Notes under the pieces: model-generated
Seen by the model: only the letters and a program-made list of their open reading frames with translations
Database searches by the model: none
What the model was told of the DNA's origin: nothing
Assembly: GCA_948956705.1 (NCBI GenBank)
Contig: CARCZS010000003.1
Span: 63,569 to 127,568 of the forward strand
Reading direction: 5' to 3'
Origin: an uncultured Phocaeicola sp.
GTDB lineage: Bacteria; Bacteroidota; Bacteroidia; Bacteroidales; Bacteroidaceae
Length of the DNA: 64,000 nucleotides
In this document: in pieces, positions 44,636 to 53,439 of the stretch
Layout: each line of letters begins with the position of its first letter
How positions within the stretch are numbered: the first letter of the stretch is position 1
Translations under genes and position numbers: made by a program

Positions 44636-45718
44636 ATGGCATATCAGTTTACAAGGATAGCAGTAAAGATTGGAAGCAATGTGCTGGCGCGCAAAGATGG
44701 CACGCTGGATGTGACACGGATGTCGGCACTCGTAGACCAGATAGCGGAACTGCACAAGGCGGGAGTGGAGGTGATTTTGATTTCATCGGGAGCCGTTGCT
44801 TCGGGAAGAAGTGAAATCAAGCCCTCTAAAAAGTTGGACAGTGTTGACCAGCGACAACTTTTCTCCGCTGTGGGGCAAGCCAAACTGATAAACCGCTATT
44901 ATGAATTGTTTCGCGAGCATGGCATTGCCGTAGGGCAGGTGCTCACTACAAAAGAAAGTTTTGCCACGCGTCGCCATTATCTCAATCAGCGCAACTGCAT
45001 GATGGTGATGCTGGAGAACGGAGTGATTCCGATTGTAAATGAAAACGATACCATATCGGTGACGGAACTGATGTTTACCGACAATGACGAGCTTTCGGGC
45101 ATGGTTGCCTCGATGATGGATATGCAGGCACTGGTCATCCTGAGCAATATCGACGGTATCTATAACGGTTCGCCTTCTGCTCCCGGCGTTCGGGTAATCA
45201 GAGAGGTGGAGCAGGGAAAAGACCTTTCAGACTATATCAGGACAGAGAAGTCCGGCTTCGGGAGGGGAGGGATGCTGACAAAGACGACCATTGCCCGCAA
45301 AGTGGCGGATGAAGGCATTACCGTCATTATTGCAAACGGGAAGAGGGAGAATATATTGGTCGATGTGTTGCTGCATCCCGAAGAAACGGTGTGTACTCGT
45401 TTTATTCCGGCTACGGATGGGGTGTCGAGCGTAAAGAAATGGATTGCTCACAGCGAAGGCTTTGCAAAAGGGGAATTACATTTGAACGAACCGGCGGTGA
45501 AAGTGTTGAAAGGAAAGAAGGCAGTGAGTTTGCTGCCGGTCGGCATCGTTGCCATAGAAGGGGATTTCGAGAAAGATGATATTGTGAAAATCATAGACCA
45601 CAAGGGAAAGCAAATAGGAGTGGGGCGTGCCGGTTACGATTCGGAAGAAGCGCGTCAGCTGATGGGCAGACATGGCCAAAAGCCGGTGGTACATTATGAT
45701 TATCTGTATTTGGATTAA
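44636..45718 (+). CDS. proB: Glutamate 5-kinase
   Basis: 360 residues from ATG 44636; ATG 44627 would add three. It phosphorylates glutamate in the first step of proline synthesis. The amino-acid kinase domain shows VKIGSNVL, ILISSGAVASGR and NENDTISV. A C-terminal PUA domain (about 270-355) is present, as in long-form ProB. proA follows after 15 bases, then argF'. Enzymes of this family are feedback-inhibited by proline; whether this one is cannot be read here. Confidence 0.95.
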   Translation: MAYQFTRIAVKIGSNVLARKDGTLDVTRMSALVDQIAELHKAGVEVILISSGAVASGRSEIKPSKKLDSVDQRQLFSAVGQAKLINRYYELFREHGIAVGQVLTTKESFATRRHYLNQRNCMMVMLENGVIPIVNENDTISVTELMFTDNDELSGMVASMMDMQALVILSNIDGIYNGSPSAPGVRVIREVEQGKDLSDYIRTEKSGFGRGGMLTKTTIARKVADEGITVIIANGKRENILVDVLLHPEETVCTRFIPATDGVSSVKKWIAHSEGFAKGELHLNEPAVKVLKGKKAVSLLPVGIVAIEGDFEKDDIVKIIDHKGKQIGVGRAGYDSEEARQLMGRHGQKPVVHYDYLYLD

Positions 45719-45733
45719 TCAAACTTGACAGTA

Positions 45734-46984
45734 ATGGGAAGACTGACAGATACTTTTCAGAAGGTGCGGGAAGCCGGCAAGAGTCTGGCTTTTTGCGAGG
45801 AGGCAAAGATAAATGAGGTCTTGTGTTCCGTGGCGGATGCCACGGAAGCGCAAGCCGGACAGATTTTGTCGGAGAATGCCAAAGACTTGGCAAGGATGGA
45901 TGAGTCTAATCCGAAGTATGACAGGCTGAAGCTGACGGCCGAACGTATTCACGGCATTGCCGAAGGCATTCGCAGTGTGACGCGGCTTCCGTCTCCCGCA
46001 GGGAGGGTATTGAGCGAAACGGTTCGTCCCAACGGCATGACGTTGACGAAGGTTAGTGTGCCTTTCGGCGTTATCGGTATTGTGTACGAAGCGCGTCCCA
46101 ATGTTACGCTGGATGTCTTTTCACTTTGCTTTAAGTCGGGAAACGCTTGCCTGCTGAAAGGGGGAGGTGATGCCGATTGTTCCAACCGGGCTATCGTATC
46201 GGTCATTCATTCGGTCTTGATACAGCAGGGATTGAGTCCTGAACTTGTTGCTCTGCTTCCGCCTGATCATGAATCTGCTGCCGAACTGTTGAATGCGAGA
46301 GGTTATGTAGATTTGCTGATTCCCCGCGGCGGGAAAGGACTGATTGATTTTGTCCGTCAGAATGCCACTGTTCCGGTGATAGAGACGGGAGCCGGCGTGT
46401 GTCACGCTTATTTTGACAGGAGCGGTGATGTGACGAAGGGGGCCACTATTATCAAGAATGCAAAAACTCGCCGGGTCAGTGTATGCAATGCCTTGGACTG
46501 CGTGTTGGTGCATAGGGAGCGTGTGACTGACCTTCCGGCGTTGTGCAGTGGTCTGCAATATTCCAATGTGACTATATATGCCGATGGGGAAGCTTTTGCG
46601 GCTTTGCGGGAAAGTTATCCTGCGGAACTGCTCCGCCCTTCCACAAGTGAGAGTTATGGTACCGAATTCCTGGACTATAAAATGGCTGTCAAGGTGCTTT
46701 CCGGCCCTGAAGAAGCGGTGGCCCATATTACCCGATACGGTTCCGGCCATAGTGAATGTATTGTGACGGAGGACAGCCGTTCTGCCGACTATTTTATGAA
46801 AGCGGTGGATGCGGCGTGTGTTTATGTCAATGTTCCGACTTCTTTTACAGACGGCGGCGAGTTCGGGCTTGGCGCGGAGATAGGTATCAGTACGCAGAAA
46901 CTTCATGCCCGCGGGCCGATGGGATTGGAGGAGCTTAATACGTATAAATGGATAATCCGTGGAGAAGGACAGGTAAGAGACTGA
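45734..46984 (+). CDS. proA: Gamma-glutamyl phosphate reductase
   Basis: 416 residues from ATG 45734; the frame extends nine bases upstream to a TTG. It belongs to the aldehyde-dehydrogenase superfamily and reduces glutamyl phosphate to glutamate semialdehyde with NADPH. Diagnostic segments are [23 protein letters not shown], and the active-site Cys in [11 protein letters not shown]. It lies between proB and argF' in a tight operon. Confidence 0.95.
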   Translation: MGRLTDTFQKVREAGKSLAFCEEAKINEVLCSVADATEAQAGQILSENAKDLARMDESNPKYDRLKLTAERIHGIAEGIRSVTRLPSPAGRVLSETVRPNGMTLTKVSVPFGVIGIVYEARPNVTLDVFSLCFKSGNACLLKGGGDADCSNRAIVSVIHSVLIQQGLSPELVALLPPDHESAAELLNARGYVDLLIPRGGKGLIDFVRQNATVPVIETGAGVCHAYFDRSGDVTKGATIIKNAKTRRVSVCNALDCVLVHRERVTDLPALCSGLQYSNVTIYADGEAFAALRESYPAELLRPSTSESYGTEFLDYKMAVKVLSGPEEAVAHITRYGSGHSECIVTEDSRSADYFMKAVDAACVYVNVPTSFTDGGEFGLGAEIGISTQKLHARGPMGLEELNTYKWIIRGEGQVRD

Positions 46985-47026
46985 CCGGTGAAATAGAAAT
47001 TACACATTATATATATAGAACGAATT

Positions 47027-47995
47027 ATGAGATACTTTACAAATGTACACGATTTGGGTGATTTGAAGACAGCTTTGGCTGAGGCGTTTGAAATCAAGAA
47101 AGACCGCTACAAGTATGAAAACCTGGGAAAGCATAAGACTTGCCTGTTGATATTCTTCAACAACAGCCTGCGCACCCGCTTGAGTACTCAGAAGGCTGCA
47201 CGCAACCTGGGCATGGACGTTATTGTGCTCGATGTGAACCAAGGTGCATGGAAGTTGGAGACAGAACGCGGTGTGATTATGGATGGTGATAAGAGTGAAC
47301 ACTTGCTGGAAGCCATTCCGGTGATGGCTTCTTATTGCGATATCATCGGTGTGCGCTCTTTTGCTCATTTTGAGAACCGTGAAGATGATTATACGGAAAA
47401 GATTCTGAATCAGTTTATTAAGTATTCGGGTAAACCGGTGTTTTCGATGGAAGCTGCTACGGGCCATCCGTTGCAGGCTTTTGCCGACCTGATTACTATT
47501 GAGGAATATAAGAAGAAAGAACGTCCTAAGGTGGTGTTGACTTGGGCACCGCATCCGCGTGCGCTTCCGCAGGCTGTTCCCAATTCTTTTGCTGACTGGA
47601 TGAATGAGGCTGATGTGGATTTTGTTATTACTCATCCCGAAGGTTATGAACTTGATTCTAAGTTTGTCCGCAATGCCAAAGTGGAGTATAATCAGATGAA
47701 GGCGTTTGAGGGAGCTGATTTTATTTATGCCAAGAACTGGGCTTGTCCGGGTGTGACTCGTCCGGAGGATTATGGTAAGGTGCTGAGTAAAGATATGGGT
47801 TGGACGGTAGACACAGCTCATATGGCAGTTACCGACAATGCTTTCTTTATGCACTGTCTGCCTGTCCGTAGAAATATGATTGTGACGGATGATGTGATTG
47901 AAGCGCCTACTTCGTTGGTGATTCCCGAAGCTGCCAATCGTGAGATTTCTGCAACAGTGGTGCTGAAACGTTTGTTGCAAGGGTTGGAGTCATAG
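47027..47995 (+). CDS. argF': N-succinylornithine carbamoyltransferase-type enzyme (argF')
   Basis: 322 residues, close to the 318-residue Bacteroides fragilis enzyme. The carbamoyl-phosphate loop is SLRTR (residues 47-51) rather than the STRTR of ordinary ornithine transcarbamylase. The segment HCLPVRRN and the C-terminal PEAANREISATVVLKRLL are also as in argF'. At the position that sets acyl specificity in this family (Glu in acetyl-type, Pro in the known succinyl-type enzyme) this protein has Ser90 in MDGDKSEHL. Small non-Glu residues there are reported to favour succinylornithine. It is the third gene of proB-proA-argF'. Confidence 0.93.
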   Translation: MRYFTNVHDLGDLKTALAEAFEIKKDRYKYENLGKHKTCLLIFFNNSLRTRLSTQKAARNLGMDVIVLDVNQGAWKLETERGVIMDGDKSEHLLEAIPVMASYCDIIGVRSFAHFENREDDYTEKILNQFIKYSGKPVFSMEAATGHPLQAFADLITIEEYKKKERPKVVLTWAPHPRALPQAVPNSFADWMNEADVDFVITHPEGYELDSKFVRNAKVEYNQMKAFEGADFIYAKNWACPGVTRPEDYGKVLSKDMGWTVDTAHMAVTDNAFFMHCLPVRRNMIVTDDVIEAPTSLVIPEAANREISATVVLKRLLQGLES

Positions 47996-48020
47996 TTGTC
48001 AAGTCAAGTGGAATATGGTT

Positions 48021-48170
48021 GGGGGTGTCAAAACTAAAGTGACCTGTCACTTTGTCAACTGTAGGGGCAGGGTTTGCCTGCCCAAATACACAAAGTAAAC
48101 TGTTTTCGGGCGAGCGAACCTCGCCCCTACGAACGAAACGACAGCATTATCCACGTTTTGACACCACCCC
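48021..48170 (+). repeat. Nested palindromic repeat element, complete copy
   Basis: The ends GTGTCAAAAC (left) and GTTTTGACAC (right) are inverted. Inside is a second inverted pair, GTAGGGGC (48061) and GCCCCTAC (to 48130), whose halves each fold into a 7-bp hairpin: GGGCAGG/CCTGCCC and GGGCGAG/CTCGCCC. It fills the space between the convergent argF' and rhodanese genes. A second copy lies at 63889-64000. Confidence 0.85.
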
Positions 48171-48198
48171 ATGATTCCCTCATTATTGAAGTCGGTTA

Positions 48199-48597
48199 TC
48201 ACTTCTCGATGTCCATGCCTTCGTCTATCCAGTTTAGGATACCTTTATCCAGATTGTAGACTTTAAATCCCTTCTTTACCAAGAGTTTTGCTGCATTGCG
48301 GCTTCTTCTTCCGCTTTTACAGTATACAGCTACCGGTTGGTCTTTCTGCAACAGTTCATCAACGGCGGCGGCAAAGTTCTCGTCCATTACATTGATGTTC
48401 AGGCTGCCGGGGATATGCCCTTCCGAGTATTCGGCGACGGTGCGCACATCCACCAACTGGATTTTATTGTCTTTTATCAACTCTTCGAATTGGGGTGTTG
48501 ATAAGCTTTTGAACTTCTCTTGTTCTTTTCCTGTGCATGCCCATAATCCGAGTGCAAAGGCGCAGATAAAGAACACAAAATAAATGGTTTTAATCAT
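48199..48597 (-). CDS. Rhodanese-like domain lipoprotein
   Basis: 132 residues. Lipoprotein signal with lipobox LWAC (Cys21) and a single rhodanese domain with active-site Cys in VYCKSGRRSRNAA. Rhodaneses transfer sulfane sulfur; extracytoplasmic lipoprotein forms are common in Bacteroides but poorly understood. It is 12 bases after the NigD-like gene on the same strand. Confidence 0.9.
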   Translation of the reverse strand: MIKTIYFVFFICAFALGLWACTGKEQEKFKSLSTPQFEELIKDNKIQLVDVRTVAEYSEGHIPGSLNINVMDENFAAAVDELLQKDQPVAVYCKSGRRSRNAAKLLVKKGFKVYNLDKGILNWIDEGMDIEK

Positions 48598-48609
48598 ATC
48601 GCTTTTTTA

Positions 48610-49263
48610 TTAATAAGTAAATGAACGGCTGGTCATCCCTTCTTTGTAGGTATTCAGTGTAAAGACAATCTCGTCTCCCTCTTGCAATACGTCGGCGTAA
48701 GCCCAAAGAGGAACAGAAAGGTAGACTTTGCGGCTGAAACCTTCCACATCGTTGTGGCGGTCGTGGTAGAGAGTGAGATGCAGTGTCTTTGTGCCGTCCT
48801 CGTTGTGGGTAATTCCGTTGTCGATGAAATGATACTCGTGTGTGCGGTCTTTCACCATTGCCAGTGCTATCAGGTTCAGGTAACTGCCACTTCTCCAGAT
48901 GCTTTGGATGGCAACCGGATCTGTATGTATTTCCTTGAATGTATCTTTTGCTTTGGGAATGGGAGAGATGGCCGACTGTGTGTTATACAGGATAGCTTTC
49001 AGTGACGATGATTCAGAATCATTGACAGGGGCGTACATGGTAACAGTACGGTAAACGCTGTCGGGTGTCAAGCCGTCCAGACCGGCGCGGGGCTGTATGC
49101 TCCACATTATCCCCTCGTCGTTTTTCAGATAAGCCGCCGTTCCCGTATGGTCTGTCACCAAGTCTGTCATTTCGGTCAAGACATTGGGATAGACATAATC
49201 GTCATCGCTACAAGCAGTGAGCAATGAAGGGGCAAGAAGGCATAAAAGAATAAATTTCTTCAT
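48610..49263 (-). CDS. NigD-like lipoprotein
   Basis: 217 residues with lipoprotein signal MKKFILLCLLAPSLLTAC. The mature part resembles NigD-like proteins of Bacteroidota: an N-terminal beta domain with LVTDHTGTAAYL and a C-terminal beta domain with LHLTLYHDRHNDVEGFSRKV. The function is unknown; the family is named after a bacteriocin locus gene, but no bacteriocin genes are visible here. It lies 63 bases downstream of the acyltransferase gene. Confidence 0.75.
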   Translation of the reverse strand: MKKFILLCLLAPSLLTACSDDDYVYPNVLTEMTDLVTDHTGTAAYLKNDEGIMWSIQPRAGLDGLTPDSVYRTVTMYAPVNDSESSSLKAILYNTQSAISPIPKAKDTFKEIHTDPVAIQSIWRSGSYLNLIALAMVKDRTHEYHFIDNGITHNEDGTKTLHLTLYHDRHNDVEGFSRKVYLSVPLWAYADVLQEGDEIVFTLNTYKEGMTSRSFTY

Positions 49264-49326
49264 TGGTAAATCATCTGTTTATCATTAACTGTACTGTTAC
49301 CTTTGTTGGGTCGTCATTCGGAGAGA

Positions 49327-50484
49327 TTAGCTTTTGGCTGCCTCCAGATAGTTGATTAACGGATTGGCATACATCGTCAAAATCTTGTTGCGCAAGAAAG
49401 GAATATCCTTGTCGGGCAAATCAATCTTGGCTATCTGTCCTTCCAGATACTTTTCAAACTTGTTCTTTTCTTCTTCGGTATATTCTTCGGCGAAGCGGTT
49501 ATCTCCCATTAAGAGATCGCACGCCACATAATTGCCGGCATACAGATGATAGTTTTGATGAATATGCTTGTCTATCAGTGTGGAGATGGCGGTAAACACT
49601 TCCGTTTTGGATAAGTTGCGTTCCTTTATCTCATCCAGTTCTTTGTTCAGGCAGGCTGAAGTCTGGAAATGGATACGGCCTTTATACCCATAAAGTCCGG
49701 TTTGCATATTGATAAGGTCATCTTCCGGAGATTTCTGGAAGTTGGCATCGTCACGTTTCTGTTGTAGCTCTTTTGCTTTCAGAAAGTCGCATGGGTCGTA
49801 TTCGTAAGAGATGGAGAGAGGAACGATATTCAGTTCTTTCAATCGTGCGATGGCATCTCCTTCTCCCGCCATGGCCATCATTTTGAGTACACTGTCCTGA
49901 GTGCGGTCGTTGGAGTCTTTTGCGCGTCCCTGACGTTGGGCAATCCACAGGTTCTCATGCTTATGGGTGATGGCAAAGTGCATATAGCGCGACATCAGTG
50001 CAGATGCTTCCAGTTTCTGACGCATGCTGAGACCGCGTTGCACGATGAATGATTTATTGATACGTACCAGTTTCTTTATCCAGGGATAAATCAGCAGATT
50101 GTCGCCGATGGCGATTTCCACGGTATTCATCTTTTGGTCTATCAACAGAATGCATAGAAAAGCGGAGTCGAGGATAATATCACGGTGATTGGAAATGAAG
50201 GTGTAATTCATTGTTTTGTCCGTCAGGGCAGAACAGTCGAATGTCAGCCCATTGGCGCATTTCTTTACCAAATCCCATAATAATCCGTAAAAAAATGCTT
50301 TTTGGAACTCCAGGTTTGTCCGGCATAGGCGCATCTTCTCGGCAAGGGCCTCAAAAGGTATGCCCGGCATAACAGACTCTACCACTGCCCGGAAGCTTGG
50401 GTCGGCGATTAGCTCTTCATAGATTTTCGGCAACTCTTCGGGAGTGTAGGGGCGAATCTTATCAAATTCAGCTGGTATGTTCAT
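49327..50484 (-). CDS. PlsC-like acyltransferase
   Basis: 385 residues. The glycerolipid acyltransferase signature appears as ISNHRDIILDSAF (about 126-138), the NHxxxxD-type catalytic motif, followed by FIVQRGLSMRQK. It is longer than a typical 1-acylglycerol-3-phosphate acyltransferase, with a large C-terminal extension of unknown role. It is 17 bases after ddl and probably in the same operon, linking membrane lipid and cell-wall functions. Confidence 0.8.
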   Translation of the reverse strand: MNIPAEFDKIRPYTPEELPKIYEELIADPSFRAVVESVMPGIPFEALAEKMRLCRTNLEFQKAFFYGLLWDLVKKCANGLTFDCSALTDKTMNYTFISNHRDIILDSAFLCILLIDQKMNTVEIAIGDNLLIYPWIKKLVRINKSFIVQRGLSMRQKLEASALMSRYMHFAITHKHENLWIAQRQGRAKDSNDRTQDSVLKMMAMAGEGDAIARLKELNIVPLSISYEYDPCDFLKAKELQQKRDDANFQKSPEDDLINMQTGLYGYKGRIHFQTSACLNKELDEIKERNLSKTEVFTAISTLIDKHIHQNYHLYAGNYVACDLLMGDNRFAEEYTEEEKNKFEKYLEGQIAKIDLPDKDIPFLRNKILTMYANPLINYLEAAKS

Positions 50485-50501
50485 GGCTCTTCTAATTTAA
50501 G

Positions 50502-51476
50502 TTAAAACTTATTTTCGATAATATCGGTCATTACATCTTTGATGTCCAGTCCGGCGGCACGCACTTGCTGTGGGATAAAGCTGGTAGCGGTCATGCCCGG
50601 AGTGGTGTTGATTTCCAACAGGTTGACTTTGTCGCCTTCGGTAATGATATAATCGATGCGGATAATGCCCGAACAACCTAATATATCATAGATGGCGGAA
50701 GTGAGCAGACGTACGCGTTCTGCCGTGTCTTCGGGAAGACGTGCGGGAGTGATTTCCTGTACCTGTCCGTTGTATTTGGCATCGTAATCAAAGAACTCAT
50801 TGTCGGTTACTACCTCGGTAATGGGGAACACCACTTCTTTATCTTTTGTCTTGTAACATCCGCAAGTCACTTCCGTGCCTTTCATGTAGGCTTCAATCAT
50901 CACTTCATCGCTTTCATGGAAGGCTTTTTCGATGGCTGGCTGAATCTCTTCTTCTGTTTTGACTTTCGTCACGCCGAAGCTGGAACCGCCGGCATTCGGT
51001 TTGATGAAACAAGGCAGACCGATTTTGCTGATTACTTCTTGGTTGGTGATTTCAAAACCTTTGCGGAGAATCAGGGACTCGGATACCCGTATTCCAAATC
51101 CTTTCAGGTATTGGTTGCAGGTGAACTTATTGAATGTTATTGCCGAAACCAATACGTTGCAACTGGAATAAGGAATACCCAGCAAGTCAAAGTAGCCTTG
51201 CAGGATACCGTTCTCACCCGGGGTGCCGTGGATGGTGATATAAGCGAAATCGAAAAGTTTCTTTTCGCCATTCTCTATGAATCCGAAGTCGTTACGGTCA
51301 ATAGGAGTTTTAGTGCCATCGGGCAAGATGACTTCCCAACGGTGGCCTTCCATTTCTACTATATATAAGTTATAACGCTCTTTGTCAATGAAAGAGTAAA
51401 TTCCCTGTGCGCTGCGCAGGGAAACGGGGAGTTCACTGGAATCTCCTCCGGCTACTATCGCAATGGTACGTTTCAT
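50502..51476 (-). CDS. ddl: D-alanine--D-alanine ligase
   Basis: 324 residues from ATG 51476, whose ATGA overlaps the upstream pseudouridine synthase stop by four bases. The longer frame to 51509 is not preferred. ATP-grasp signatures: HGTPGENGILQGYFDLLGIP, PCFIKPNAGGSSFGV and LEINTTPGMT. It joins two D-alanines for peptidoglycan in the cytoplasm. It lies between rluD-like and plsC-like genes in a six-gene minus-strand run. Confidence 0.95.
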   Translation of the reverse strand: MKRTIAIVAGGDSSELPVSLRSAQGIYSFIDKERYNLYIVEMEGHRWEVILPDGTKTPIDRNDFGFIENGEKKLFDFAYITIHGTPGENGILQGYFDLLGIPYSSCNVLVSAITFNKFTCNQYLKGFGIRVSESLILRKGFEITNQEVISKIGLPCFIKPNAGGSSFGVTKVKTEEEIQPAIEKAFHESDEVMIEAYMKGTEVTCGCYKTKDKEVVFPITEVVTDNEFFDYDAKYNGQVQEITPARLPEDTAERVRLLTSAIYDILGCSGIIRIDYIITEGDKVNLLEINTTPGMTATSFIPQQVRAAGLDIKDVMTDIIENKF

Positions 51477-52549
51477 AGTTCTTCTCTGTTGCTGATATAG
51501 TTTCTCCACTTGTCTATCAGGTTTGTCATATCCTCGGGCAACGGAGAGGTGAAAAACATCTCTTCGCCGGTGCGGGGATGGACAAAGCCCAGCGTCATGG
51601 CGTGAAGTGCCTGACGGGGGCAGGTCTCGAAACAGTTGTTTACGAATTGTTTGTATTTACTGAAATGTGTTCCTTTTAGAATTTCGTTTCCACCGTAGCG
51701 TTCATCGTTGAACAAGGTGTGTCCGATATGTTTCATGTGTACACGTATCTGGTGGGTGCGTCCGGTTTCGAGTACACATTCCACCAGCGTGACATAGCCT
51801 AACCGGTCCAGAACCCGGTAATGGGTGACGGCATGCTTTCCTTGTGTGGGGTCGCTTAATACCGCCATTTGCATACGGTCTTTCGGATTCCTGCCGATAT
51901 TGCCCTCTACAGTGCCTTCGTCATTTTCTACTATTCCCCAAACCAACGCATTATATTTACGTTTGGTGGTCTTGTTGTAGAATTGAAGCCCGAGGTGTGT
52001 TTTGGCATCGGGAGTCTTGGCCACTACCAGCAGGCCGGAAGTGTCTTTGTCAATACGATGGACAAGTCCCACCTGCGGATCATTCGGATCATATTTGGGA
52101 TTGTCTTTTAAATGCCAGGCGATGGCGTTGACCAATGTGCCGTGATAATTGCCGCATCCCGGATGTACGACCAGTCCGGCAGGTTTGTTAATCACCATCA
52201 GGTCATTGTCTTCATATACAATGTCCAGTGGTATGTCTTCGGGGATAATATCATTGTCGTAACGCGGACGGTCCATCATGACTGTCAGCACGTCACAGGG
52301 CTTCACTTTATAGCTGCTTTTCACCGGTTTGCCGTTTGCCATGACAAAACCGGCATCGGCGGCTTTCTGGATTCGGTTGCGCGAAGAGTTGACCAACCGT
52401 TCGAACAAGTATTTATCTATCCGCACTTGCGACTGGCCTTTGTCCACCACTACCCGGAAGTGTTCATATAGCTCCGAAGGGTCTTCCACCACTCGTTCTA
52501 TATCATCCAGCGTATCGTCTATTTCATCCGCATAGTCTTCTGTCATCAT
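51473..52549 (-). CDS. RluD-type pseudouridine synthase
   Basis: 358 residues from ATG 52549; the frame reaches a TTG at 52576. An N-terminal S4 RNA-binding domain (about 35-100, RIDKYLFERLVNSSRNRIQ) is followed by the RluA-family catalytic domain, with the catalytic Asp in VHRIDKDTSGLLVVAKT and the segment GRTHQIRVHM. It converts uridines in 23S rRNA to pseudouridine; positions as in RluD are assumed from similarity. It is coupled to ddl by a four-base overlap. Confidence 0.93.
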   Translation of the reverse strand: MMTEDYADEIDDTLDDIERVVEDPSELYEHFRVVVDKGQSQVRIDKYLFERLVNSSRNRIQKAADAGFVMANGKPVKSSYKVKPCDVLTVMMDRPRYDNDIIPEDIPLDIVYEDNDLMVINKPAGLVVHPGCGNYHGTLVNAIAWHLKDNPKYDPNDPQVGLVHRIDKDTSGLLVVAKTPDAKTHLGLQFYNKTTKRKYNALVWGIVENDEGTVEGNIGRNPKDRMQMAVLSDPTQGKHAVTHYRVLDRLGYVTLVECVLETGRTHQIRVHMKHIGHTLFNDERYGGNEILKGTHFSKYKQFVNNCFETCPRQALHAMTLGFVHPRTGEEMFFTSPLPEDMTNLIDKWRNYISNREEL

Positions 52550-52566
52550 CACTTTATTTGGAATAG

Positions 52567-53208
52567 TTAGAACCAAGATTTGTCTATCACGGGAGTATCA
52601 TCGTCACCGGTGGTTGTGGAGTCTATCAAGGTCGAGTCATTGGTCAACTCGTCATTGCCGTTACCCACATGCAAGGTTAATAAAGCCTCGTGAGGAACTT
52701 TGTCGCCGGCATTCAGGGTGCGGCCTTTGTAAGTGACGCTGTATACCCAGTCTTTCTCACCGCTGATGTATACCGGTTCGGCCACCTTGAAGCCTAAAGC
52801 GCGCAGCTTGGCTTCGGCTTGGCGCAGTGAACTGTTGTCCATGATATCGGGAACACTCACTTTGGGCGCACTGTCCATGTTGACGGTGAGGTAAACCGTT
52901 CTTCCTTCTTTTACTTTTGAACCTCCGGCAGGATTCTGTTCCAGTATGGCACCGGGAGGCATCCCTTTGACATAACTGGAGTCGATGGCGACCGCCTTGA
53001 GATTTTGTTTATAGATTTCGTTTTCGGCCTGACGTATAGGCAATCCTTTTACATTGGGAACGACCACTGCTTCACCATGGCGGGTGTAATTGTCCAGCCA
53101 TTGCAGCGTTCCTAAAGCTATTGCTATCACAACAATAATCATGGCCACCAGGTTGAGCCAAAAGAAGCGGTTGTTCTTGAACGAAAAGAATTCTTTGAAT
53201 GTTACCAT
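52567..53208 (-). CDS. Membrane-anchored PASTA domain protein
   Basis: 213 residues. An N-terminal transmembrane helix (about 15-38) is followed by two clear PASTA domains (VVPNVKGLPIRQAENEIY and VSVPDIMDNSSLRQAEAKL) and a partial third, then an acidic Ser/Thr-rich tail. PASTA domains bind peptidoglycan or muropeptides. It is the first gene of the run leading to ddl, which supports a cell-wall role. Unlike Ser/Thr kinases or PBPs it has no catalytic domain. Confidence 0.9.
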   Translation of the reverse strand: MVTFKEFFSFKNNRFFWLNLVAMIIVVIAIALGTLQWLDNYTRHGEAVVVPNVKGLPIRQAENEIYKQNLKAVAIDSSYVKGMPPGAILEQNPAGGSKVKEGRTVYLTVNMDSAPKVSVPDIMDNSSLRQAEAKLRALGFKVAEPVYISGEKDWVYSVTYKGRTLNAGDKVPHEALLTLHVGNGNDELTNDSTLIDSTTTGDDDTPVIDKSWF

Positions 53209-53230
53209 AACTAGTTAGATTATTCCGCGT

Positions 53231-53238
53231 CAAAGATA
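53231..53238 (-). promoter_or_regulatory. Promoter -7 element for the PASTA-rluD-ddl run
   Basis: Minus strand reads TATCTTTG, an exact TAnnTTTG match 23 bases before the start codon. Confidence 0.55.
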
Positions 53239-53377
53239 CGACAAATTCAGAATTGTTCCTATATTTATAGTCGAATATCATCTGTAAATAGCCGAATATC
53301 TTTTCTTCTTTCTTCTGAAGAGCGTATTTATATTAAAGCGTTTCTCCTGTTTCGTATAATTATAATGGATATTTTTG

Positions 53378-53385
53378 TACCTTTG
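53378..53385 (+). promoter_or_regulatory. Promoter -7 element for the ThrE-like gene
   Basis: TACCTTTG matches TAnnTTTG exactly, 55 bases before ATG 53440. No clear -33. Confidence 0.55.
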
Positions 53386-53439
53386 CGGCCCGAAAACGAA
53401 CCTATTCTAAATTCAGGATTAACATTTTAAGCTAAAAAG

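Noticed and set aside
47000..47980. Long open frame (326 codons) on the minus strand opposite argF'
   Set aside because: It has no recognisable motif and lies entirely opposite a strongly conserved enzyme. Similar long antisense frames opposite GH2 (60301-61314), GH92 (41468-42406) and the aldo/keto gene (15834-16730) are explained the same way.
48021..48170. Possible CRISPR repeat or IS end
   Set aside because: There is only one unit here, with nested inverted repeats and no spacers, and no transposase gene is nearby. A palindromic dispersed repeat fits better.
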